From the NCBI GenBank assembly GCA_023398955.1, contig JAEWRL010000045.1, positions 1-7,834 of the forward strand: a stretch of 7,834 nucleotides of DNA, given 5' to 3'. A program made the position numbers and the translations under genes. Of this stretch, positions 1 to 5,819 are shown in pieces; positions within the stretch are counted from its first letter, which is position 1, and every line of letters begins with the position of its first letter. This DNA comes from Pseudomonadota bacterium. Its GTDB lineage: Bacteria > Myxococcota_A > Polyangia > Polyangiales > Polyangiaceae. Below the pieces are notes generated by a model that had not been told where the DNA came from, did not search any database, and saw only the letters and a list, made by a program, of their open reading frames with translations.

Positions 1-115
1 ACCATCGATAGCATCCCCCGCGGGATGCCCGGGAGAACTCCGACCTGCGCGGTCGCTCCCCCCGCGAGCGAACGCCGCGGGGCGACGAGGCACGGCTGTC
101 CGAGGGCGCCGCCGC
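1..115. repeat. Left arm of a ~115-bp inverted repeat flanking the IS21 element
   Basis: The first 115 bases are the reverse complement of 3179-3292. By hand alignment I count about 13 mismatches and one gap (about 88% identity). The inner part (70-115) has a single mismatch in 46 bases, while the middle (about 34-69) is diverged. The arm contains a small hairpin at 11-28 (7-bp stem GCATCCC/GGGATGC, 4-nt loop) that is kept in the other arm. The arm reaches base 1, so the repeat may continue outside the window. I see no coding potential and do not recognise the sequence. Confidence 0.85.
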
Positions 116-133
116 TGACATTTCAGCCAATCT

Positions 134-190
134 GACGCCATAGGCATGCGTCGGATCGCTTACAGCGATCCGACGCATGCCTATGGCGCC
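134..190. repeat. Perfect hairpin insertion in the left tip of the IS
   Basis: Positions 140-184 are a perfect palindrome with 21-bp arms (140-160 and 164-184) around a 3-nt TAC loop; with flanking bases the arms reach 25 bp (136-160/164-188). It sits between GACGCC (134-139) and GGCGCC (185-190), which look like a 6-bp target duplication with one mismatch. Removing one flank plus the palindrome makes this IS end align closely with the opposite end. This suggests a 45-bp miniature or REP-like element inserted after the IS ends formed. No T-run follows, so it is not an intrinsic terminator. Confidence 0.7.
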
Positions 191-200
191 AGTGCCAAGA

Positions 201-360
201 CGCAGGGTCATGCCGCCATATGATTTGCAGCATCATGCCGCCAGAGGGGCGAGCTGAAACGACCGTCCGAAGGGTGGCTCGTATCGAGAGCGGGGTCGAC
301 CGGAAAGTGGATGGGTCGCGAGGGACGCAGCCCGCGGGCCTACGCAGGGTCATGCCGCCA
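201..360. promoter_or_regulatory. Three 18-bp IstA-binding-type repeats, left IS end
   Basis: Copies of the pattern (C/T)GCAG(G/C)(G/A)TCATGCCGCCA lie at 201-218, 226-243 and 343-360. The first and third are identical. They are reverse complements of the five repeats at the other end. IS21-family ends normally carry such multiple sites, which the IstA transposase binds to assemble the transpososome. The third copy lies about 100 bp further in than expected, and the stretch 244-342 between copies shows no gene. Confidence 0.75.
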
Positions 361-481
361 CAGGGTCCGCAGAGGGGTGAAGAGGGCAGCCGCTGACGAG
401 CGATTTCGAAGGTCGGCGGAGGGTACCGCGGGGCCCGATGGAAGTTGCACACCGAGGTGGCGACCAGGCCCCGCGAGCTCG
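361..481. other. Non-coding stretch between left IS repeats and istB
   Basis: This sequence lies downstream of the istB stop codon and inside the left IS end. Together with 116-360 it gives about 365 bp without a gene. I see no terminator with a T-run, no further end repeat and no convincing reading frame here. Confidence 0.5.
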
Positions 482-1318
482 TCAGCGTCGACGCCGCGAG
501 CGCGGCCTTGAACGGGTCTTGCTCTTCGGCTTCGGTGAGCGCGGAGGCTCATCCGGGTCGACCAACTTGGGCTTGAGCCTCGGTCGATAGGATTCGCCTT
601 CCATGACGAAGTCGTAGGCAGAGTTCTTGAAGCGGTCGACGGTAGTCTGCGCAAGCAGTACATCGTCGAACATCGCGAGCCACTCCGAAGTGTCGCGATT
701 GCTGGTGATGATCATGCTGGCTTGACCGGTGCGCTCAAGGATGAGCTGGTAGACATCCCGACTCTCCTCCTTGGACATGGTCTCGAGCGCGAAGTCATCG
801 ACGATGAGCAAGTCGACAGTGGTGAGGGTCGTCATCTCGGCATCTCGCGAATTGTCAAAGCGACTCTGCCGAAGTCTACGCAACATCTCGTCAGCGCGAG
901 TGAAGCAGACGTGATAACCGTGAACACACGCGAGATGGCCGAGCGCCTGCGCGATGAAGGTTTTCCCGACGCCGACGGGACCCAAGATAACGACGTGGCG
1001 ATGCGTCTCGAGAAATCTCAGGCTCATCAACTCCGCGAGCAGACGCTTGTCGTAGGTCACCTTCGAGCTCTTGTCCCAGAGCTCTAGTCGCATGGCGGGG
1101 TCGAGTTTCGCGGCGTGAGCCCGATTGCTCGCGGCAGCGCTATCGCGCCGAGTGACTTCGTCGCTCAGGACCAGCAACAGGAACTCCTCGGCGCTCATGC
1201 TCTGTTTCTCTGCAAGCACGAGGCGCTCGGGCAGCGTATCAACGATGCGTCCCAGCCTGAGTCGTTTGAGAACGGAGACGAGCTCCGGCTCAAGAACGGG
1301 CATGCTGTCCGACATCAT
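482..1318 (-). CDS. istB: IS21-family helper ATPase IstB
   Basis: IstB is the AAA+ ATPase that helps the IstA transposase select and prepare target DNA. The 278-residue product has a Walker A motif GPVGVGKT (residues 113-120), a Walker B motif LLIVDDF (170-176), a sensor-type TSN (205-207) and a C-terminal VDRF with a likely arginine finger (R229). The N-terminal ~100 residues form the usual helical IstB_N region. The chosen ATG at 1318 overlaps the istA stop as ATGA and follows GGAAGG at good spacing, so translation is probably coupled to istA. A longer frame runs upstream to 1597, but it lies inside istA and is not used here. The last ~20 residues are an Arg/Lys/Ser/Pro-rich tail, longer and more basic than usual, possibly binding DNA. 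The gene looks intact. Confidence 0.93.
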   Translation of the reverse strand: MMSDSMPVLEPELVSVLKRLRLGRIVDTLPERLVLAEKQSMSAEEFLLLVLSDEVTRRDSAAASNRAHAAKLDPAMRLELWDKSSKVTYDKRLLAELMSLRFLETHRHVVILGPVGVGKTFIAQALGHLACVHGYHVCFTRADEMLRRLRQSRFDNSRDAEMTTLTTVDLLIVDDFALETMSKEESRDVYQLILERTGQASMIITSNRDTSEWLAMFDDVLLAQTTVDRFKNSAYDFVMEGESYRPRLKPKLVDPDEPPRSPKPKSKTRSRPRSRRRR

Positions 1319-2916
1319 GCACCTTCCTTCTTCGTCGAGGACTTGTTCCCGCTGCGGCGTGTCTCGAAGTGGTCTTCGGAACGAGCGAACCGCGGCAACG
1401 TGAGCTGAACGAGCTTGCTGCCGCCTCCCGATGACGGCTGCAATTCTGGTTTGGATGCTGACTTGAGCATTCGAGTGATTCGGGTGACGTCGACCACATC
1501 GAACGCCAGTGCGGATTGACATACCGCCTCGACGCGCCCTGGTCCGTACTTGTCGCAGAGCCTCAACAGCGCATACGCTTGGCGCATGCGCGCCCAAGGG
1601 AGAGGCCCCGCCAGGATCCGCTCCGCGTAAGTGCGGACGTGATGCCCCTTCTCGGTGGCCTTCGCCACCAGAGCATCAACGCTCCGAAGCGCATACGCAG
1701 CCTTTCCTACAGGGTAGTCGTTGACATCGGTGGAACGACCTCCCGGTGGCTGTCGCGGGTGGACTTTGATGAGCTTCGTACCGAAGTAGATCTTGACCAG
1801 CTTCTTATCGGCACGCACACGCACCTCCTTTCGCAAGTACAACGTGGGAACCGAGTACAGAGCGCGCACGACTTGGATGTGGTGATCGGGATGCACCTTG
1901 GCTTGTTCGACCCATAGCGGCACGTCGAAGGCTTCTCGCGGAGCGGGTAACATGGTTGCCTTCTCCTCCGACTCGAAAACGTCCCGCGGTACTCTCTGGG
2001 TCGTCCCGTGGATGCGGACACCCGCTGTGTCGCGACACCAGTCCGCAGCATGCGAGCGAGCCTCTTCCAGATTCGAAAAGCTCTCGCCATCGAACCAGCT
2101 CTCCCGAACGTAGGGCACCTGATTCTCAACCCGCGGCTTGTCTTTGGGGGAACGAATGCGCGCCGGATCCACGAAGATGCCGCGGCATTGAACGTAGTCG
2201 ACGAATGCCTCCACGAGTGTTGGTGCCAAGGCGTCGGGGTGCTTGATGATCGCCTTCATGTTGTCGGGAATGATCGTCCGAATCATCGCGTCAAAGAACC
2301 ACCAGGCCTTGTCCAGCCCTTCGCAGACGGCCTCGGTAGTCTGCCTAAACGTTGGCCACACGAATTGGTAACGACTGAAGGAGAGCGTCACGATGAGCGC
2401 CCACAGCGTCCGCATGCGCCCTGATACGTCGTCGCGCATCATCCCCATCTTGCCGAAGTCCACCTGCGCCTCCTGCCCAGCGGGGGGATCATCGAGACGG
2501 ATCGTTGCCTTCTTCCTGTGCCAGCCGAGCTCCTGGGTCGCGTAGCGTCGCAGCGTATCGTAGCTCGCTTCAACGCCATACCGCGTTTCGAGAAGCGTGT
2601 AGATCTTCGTCAACTTCAAAGGACGGCTTCTCTCGAGCCATTCGGCGATTCGCTCGCGATGTTGAGCAATCGCTGTCCATTCGGCGCTTGGATCACGCTC
2701 GGGGCGAGCCTGAATGCGCTGCGCGATTTCGTGAACCTCAGCTTCCGAAAACTCGTGACCTTGCGCGACCCCGTACTCTCTGGCCGCGGCAACGTAGCGA
2801 CCGACAGTGCCGCGGTCCGCCCCAGTATCGGTGGCGATCTGTCTGTTGCTCTGCCCCGCTGACCAGCGGCGTAGCAACTCCTTCACATCAATCATGGATA
2901 GCTCCCGGTAGGACAT
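1315..2916 (-). CDS. istA: IS21-family transposase IstA (DDE/RNase H-like)
   Basis: This is the transposase that binds the IS ends and cuts and joins DNA. The 533-residue product has an N-terminal helix-turn-helix (about residues 11-46, LLRRWSAGQSNRQIATDTGA) and a second DNA-binding segment before the rve-type integrase core. The catalytic triad can be read as D153 (AQVDFG), D218 (IIPDN) and E264 (KPRVENQ). The C-terminal part (about 330-533) matches the beta-barrel and tail expected of the family. The start at 2916 (MSYRELSMIDV) follows GGAAGGAG by three bases. The ATG at 2895 follows GGGAG by six bases and is a good alternative, and the open frame continues to a GTG at 2943. The stop overlaps the istB start by four bases. 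No frameshift is seen, so the gene appears functional. Confidence 0.94.
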   Translation of the reverse strand: MSYRELSMIDVKELLRRWSAGQSNRQIATDTGADRGTVGRYVAAAREYGVAQGHEFSEAEVHEIAQRIQARPERDPSAEWTAIAQHRERIAEWLERSRPLKLTKIYTLLETRYGVEASYDTLRRYATQELGWHRKKATIRLDDPPAGQEAQVDFGKMGMMRDDVSGRMRTLWALIVTLSFSRYQFVWPTFRQTTEAVCEGLDKAWWFFDAMIRTIIPDNMKAIIKHPDALAPTLVEAFVDYVQCRGIFVDPARIRSPKDKPRVENQVPYVRESWFDGESFSNLEEARSHAADWCRDTAGVRIHGTTQRVPRDVFESEEKATMLPAPREAFDVPLWVEQAKVHPDHHIQVVRALYSVPTLYLRKEVRVRADKKLVKIYFGTKLIKVHPRQPPGGRSTDVNDYPVGKAAYALRSVDALVAKATEKGHHVRTYAERILAGPLPWARMRQAYALLRLCDKYGPGRVEAVCQSALAFDVVDVTRITRMLKSASKPELQPSSGGGSKLVQLTLPRFARSEDHFETRRSGNKSSTKKEGA

Positions 2917-2991
2917 GGACTCCTTCCCGACGGCGCCCAGCACCGTCGTCGGTTGGAATCTTCTCTGGTTACCGGTCGCTCAGCCTGTGCC

Positions 2992-3146
2992 TGGCGGCAT
3001 GACCCTGCGAAAACCGGGTCGAACCTGGCGGCATGACCCTGCGAATCTCGAATCACCCCTCTAGCCGGATGGCGGCATCATCCTGCAAATCTACTGGCGG
3101 CATGACCTTGCGAAAAACTGCCTCCAGCTGGCTGCATGATCCTGCA
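2992..3146. promoter_or_regulatory. Five 18-bp IstA-binding-type repeats, right IS end
   Basis: Copies of TGGCGGCATGACCCTGCG or close variants lie at 2992-3009, 3026-3043, 3070-3087, 3095-3112 and 3129-3146. Start-to-start spacing is 34, 44, 25 and 34 bases. The first two are identical; the outermost has TGGCTGCATGATCCTGCA. They lie between the istA start and the IS tip, so they probably also overlap the istA promoter, which would let IstA repress its own synthesis. That last point is an inference. No other gene lies between 2917 and 3178. Confidence 0.8.
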
Positions 3147-3178
3147 AATTGGCAGGCGCCAGATTCGCGGAAATGTCA

Positions 3179-3292
3179 GCGGCGGCGCCCTCGAACAGCC
3201 GTGCCTCGTCGCCCCGCGGCGTTCTATCGTGGGATGAGCTACTGCGCGGCCGAAGCTCCCCCGGGCATCCCTCGGGGGATGCTGTCGATGGT
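3179..3292. repeat. Right arm of the inverted repeat flanking the IS21 element
   Basis: This is the reverse complement of 1-115. The segment next to the IS tip (3179-3224) differs from the left arm at one base only. The hairpin GCATCCC/GGGATGC recurs at 3265-3282. A second short hairpin-like sequence, GTCCCGGGGGAC, follows at 3327-3338, outside the aligned arm. No direct repeat is found at the IS/flank junctions: the left flank ends CCGCCGC and the right begins GCGGCGG. The rest of the gap to the recombinase remnant (3293-3380) shows nothing I can name. Confidence 0.85.
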
Positions 3293-3380
3293 GCGTGGGT
3301 TCATGGACTCTCGGTGTTGCTAGTTGTCCCGGGGGACGCCAGCGCCACGGCATCAGCTCGTCGATGCGTGAGGCGGGGTG

Positions 3381-3971
3381 CGTCGGATCGCTTACGCTAC
3401 TACCGATGTAAGCACCCGCGATCGCCACGCCATCCAGACATGCATGACGAAGCCGCTACCCGCCGACGCGATCGAGCCCTTCGTGGTCGAGCGCATCGCC
3501 AAGCTCACCGCGGAGAAGGGCTTCGTGCCCAACGCCGAAGGGCTCCCGCGAGCACGCACCGAGAGCCGCCGGGCCGCGGCAGAGGAGCTCCGCGCCGAGC
3601 TGCCCGCCAAGATCGCAGCCGCCGCCGACCGGGCGAAGCAGCTCTCCGAGCAGGCCGCGCGCGTGAAGAGCCGCACCCGGGAGCTGGTCGAGGCCCAGCT
3701 GGCCGTCGAGTCCGACCGCCTGCTCCCCGCCGAGAAGCAGCTCGTGTCCGTGAACTGCGACCTGGTAGAACTCGCCGCCGAAAGCACCGTCACGGGGTGG
3801 GTCCTCGACGCGCTCCGCAACTTCACCAGCGCCTGGGAGATGCTCACGCCTGAGAACAAGGGGAGGCTGCTTCGGACCCTGGTGTTCGAGGTCCGGATCG
3901 ATGACCAGGAGAGCGCTGTCGAGATCGAGCTCGCCGGCTTCGTGGCACCCGACACCAAAGGGGCCGCGTGA
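3381..3971 (+). pseudogene. Large serine recombinase, C-terminal remnant with frameshift
   Basis: This is the tail of a large serine (resolvase/invertase-type) recombinase. The hallmark zinc-ribbon sequence begins as SDRLRYYRC in one frame (to 3409) and resumes as STRDRHAIQTCMTKPLP in the next frame from 3411. One extra base near 3410 therefore breaks the reading frame between the two zinc-binding cysteines. After it come the typical PADAIEPFVVERI segment, a long Ala/Glu/Arg-rich coiled coil (about 3540-3740) and the end motif WEMLTPENKGRLLRTLVFEVRID. The catalytic N-terminal domain, the recombinase domain and the first half of the zinc ribbon are absent from 3179-3380, so the gene is truncated as well as frameshifted. 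A GTG at 3378 or the ATG at 3441 could start a fragment, but it could not recombine DNA. The stop overlaps the next gene as GTGA. Confidence 0.85.
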
Positions 3972-4453
3972 ACGACGATGCTGTCGCCGCCGCTGTGGCC
4001 CCGACCGGCAGCACGACCACCGAGCGCCACGTGATATCGACCGGGCTGTTCCGGGCGCGGGCGCACCGGGTGAGCTTCAGCGCGGAGCCGATGCCTCCGC
4101 CCCCACCCGAGCCGGCGCGACGGCCGGCGAAGGTCGCCAGGATGCTCGCCCTGGCTCACCGCATCCGGTGGGCGATCGACCGGGGCGAGATGCCGGACGC
4201 GGCGACGGCAGCGCGGAGGCTCGGGCTGACGCGGGCGAGGGTGAGCCAGTTGCTTGGGCTGTGCTTTCTGGCGCCCAGCGTCCAGGAGACGATCCTGGGG
4301 CTCGAAGCGGTGGACGAGGCGGAGCCGATGGCGGAGGGGGAGCTGCGGGGGCTGGTGGCTGCGGGGAGCTGAGAGGAGCAGCGCAAGGCTTGGCTGGCGT
4401 TGCTGCATCGGATGGTGCCGTTTGACTCTGTGGCGCCACAGCATCGGGCCTGA
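3968..4453 (+). pseudogene. Recombinase-associated HTH protein with in-frame TGA
   Basis: This small basic protein is encoded immediately behind the recombinase; its GTG start overlaps that stop by four bases, so the two were probably translated together. Residues 1-134 (to the TGA at 4370-4372) contain a Pro-rich linker (41-52) and a helix-turn-helix of ParB/KorB-like look (about 78-98, TAARRLGLTRARVSQLLGL) followed by LAPSVQETIL. Proteins of this kind commonly follow serine recombinases; their role is not established, though a control or accessory DNA-binding role is plausible. After the TGA the same frame stays open for EEQRKAWLALLHRM and more, ending at TGA 4451-4453. This fits a former TGG tryptophan codon changed to TGA. 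The 134-residue product may still fold, so calling it a pseudogene is an inference. Confidence 0.6.
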
Positions 4454-4561
4454 CGGAAGGCACCTCCGAGTCGCCCTTCTGATACGATGCCCGGAAAGCG
4501 CCCACACGACCACGGTTCGCTCCATTGCCCGCGCCGCAGCAACTCATCTCCACGGAGAGCC

Positions 4562-5761
4562 ATGTTCCACTACAACGAACCTCCCCACAGTCAGCGTGCA
4601 TACCTGGAGGACTGCGCTCCACACGGAGAGTTGCTCAACCCCGGCACACCGCGGGTCATCGCCGACAAGATCGTGTACGGACCGCGCGCGATGCATGCAG
4701 TAGAGAACTACGTCTTCGTCAACTGCACCTTTGAAGACGATATTGACGGAATGACGTTCAGAGACTGTGCATTTCGAGGTTGCAGTTTCAACGATATCAG
4801 CTTGCACAACGTCCACCTCCAGCAATGCGAGCTCACCGATTGCGGTTTCAGGCAAGGCTTCTGGAGCAACGTCGTACTCTGGGAGAGCACTCTGACGAGC
4901 TGCGCCTTCACGGACGTCTCAATCGAACTCGTGATGTTCTCGGGTTGCGCTTTTGACCGCGTTGTTTGGAATCACGGAGCATCGATCATGCTGTCCTGCT
5001 TCGACTGCTGCAGCTTGACACAAACAAGCTTCAACGAAACCGTCGTCAATGCCGTCTTTAGGTCATGCGAAATCGGCGACGGCGCGTTCGACCACATCGT
5101 AGCGACAGACTCGGGCATCGACATATGCGGACCGTCGACAACGGAGCGCAGGATCGTCACCGGGAAGGGTCAAGATCCGCTTGAGGACGTCAAAGTAGCG
5201 GGCTGGCCGCGCGTGGAGCAGCTCAGGGAGCTCGACGCTCTACTGGCTGCCGAGCACATGGAAGAGCACTTTCAGAGGTTCCTGGAGCGCAACCCGCAGT
5301 TGCTACTGCTCGCCGTGAGACTTGGGCATCATGGTACGTACGTTATGCCCCAGGTCAGGTTCGGAAGTGAGTTCGTGGCGGACTTCATGATCGGGGCCAA
5401 GAATTCGATGGGCTTGTTCTGGACGGGCCTGGAAATCGAGAGTCCACGCCACGTGGTGGTCAAGTCTGACGGGCACTTTGCAGCGCCCACCAATCACGCC
5501 ATCGATCAGATCCGCGATTGGCGGCGGTTCGTTCGCGAGAATACCGCCCTCGCGCAAGCACCGCGTCATCAGGGCGGTCTTGGGCTCGTTGACATCGACC
5601 CAGATTTCAACGTCTGGGTTATCTCGGGACGCGACAATGATGGCCGAACGGCCCGAGCGCGACGTGACCAGTACTTGGAGTCGGGCGAGAAGGTGCACGT
5701 TCAGACTTGGGACGGGTTTCGGCAATGCGTTGCGCACGCTGTGGAGCGTCGTGGACGGTAG
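4562..5761 (+). CDS. Pentapeptide-repeat protein fused to Shedu (SduA/DUF4263-like) nuclease domain
   Basis: This 399-residue protein looks like a two-part defence nuclease. Residues about 50-185 are pentapeptide repeats. A Phe, Leu, Ile or Trp recurs every five residues without a break from F66 to W136, then after a one-residue phase slip to about F176, which predicts a right-handed square beta-helix. Residues about 216-395 resemble the Shedu nuclease domain: FLERNPQLLLL, then EFVADFMI (D274), WTGLEIESP (E291, E293) and HAIDQIRDW (Q316), followed by a core strand NVWVISGR. This order fits a PD-(D/E)XK fold. The usual ExK lysine is read here as E-I-E. The ATG at 4562 follows ACGGAGAG closely; an upstream ATG at 4487 would add 25 residues without family character. 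A weak extended -10 (TGATACGAT, 4480-4488) lies upstream. Thirteen of 14 cysteines are in the repeat half. Base composition is lower in GC than the recombinase region, consistent with transferred cargo. The nuclease assignment is from motif recognition only. Confidence 0.8.
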   Translation: MFHYNEPPHSQRAYLEDCAPHGELLNPGTPRVIADKIVYGPRAMHAVENYVFVNCTFEDDIDGMTFRDCAFRGCSFNDISLHNVHLQQCELTDCGFRQGFWSNVVLWESTLTSCAFTDVSIELVMFSGCAFDRVVWNHGASIMLSCFDCCSLTQTSFNETVVNAVFRSCEIGDGAFDHIVATDSGIDICGPSTTERRIVTGKGQDPLEDVKVAGWPRVEQLRELDALLAAEHMEEHFQRFLERNPQLLLLAVRLGHHGTYVMPQVRFGSEFVADFMIGAKNSMGLFWTGLEIESPRHVVVKSDGHFAAPTNHAIDQIRDWRRFVRENTALAQAPRHQGGLGLVDIDPDFNVWVISGRDNDGRTARARRDQYLESGEKVHVQTWDGFRQCVAHAVERRGR

Positions 5762-5819
5762 CTCGCCCCGGCGACGTGCTGGACGATTCGTTCACATCCT
5801 CTTCTGCGTTGCCAATTCT

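Larger units (their letters stand above)
116..3178 (-). mobile_element. IS21-family insertion sequence, about 3.06 kb
   Basis: This is a complete IS21-type element with istA and istB transcribed leftward. The proposed tips are 5'-TGACATTTC at 116 and GAAATGTCA-3' ending at 3178, giving the TG...CA ends usual in this family. Just inside the tips the two ends align further (AATCTG and GCGCC, then the first 18-bp repeat) once a hairpin insertion at the left tip is removed. There are eight family-type end repeats, three on the left and five on the right. Both genes are full length and carry their catalytic motifs, so the element may be active. There is no direct target duplication; the flanks are inverted repeats of each other. 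The tip positions are inferred from end symmetry, and a longer terminal repeat that includes the flanks cannot be excluded. Confidence 0.85.

Noticed and set aside
311..511. Short plus-strand open frame at the left IS end
   Set aside because: It runs through an IstA site and the istB 3' end, and has no ribosome site or recognisable protein character.
482..1597. 371-residue version of IstB
   Set aside because: The extra N-terminal 93 residues lie inside istA in another frame. The ATGA overlap and GGAAGG site support the start at 1318.
2992..3146. CRISPR-like array of short repeats before istA
   Set aside because: The repeats are 18 bp with irregular 7-26-base gaps, recur inverted at the other IS end and are typical IS21 end sites. 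There are no spacers of constant length and no cas genes.
4428..4441. 14-bp palindrome CTGTGGCGCCACAG as an operator
   Set aside because: It lies in the former coding tail of the HTH gene, and I see no second copy. A short GC-rich palindrome can occur by chance in coding sequence.
3392..4525. 377-codon minus-strand open frame
   Set aside because: It is antisense to the recombinase remnant and the HTH gene, is rich in low-complexity Arg/Pro/Ser, and has no family character. It is a shadow caused by high GC.
4487..4561. Upstream ATG adding 25 residues to the Shedu fusion
   Set aside because: The added residues are basic and unlike any domain, and the ATG at 4562 has a much better ribosome site.
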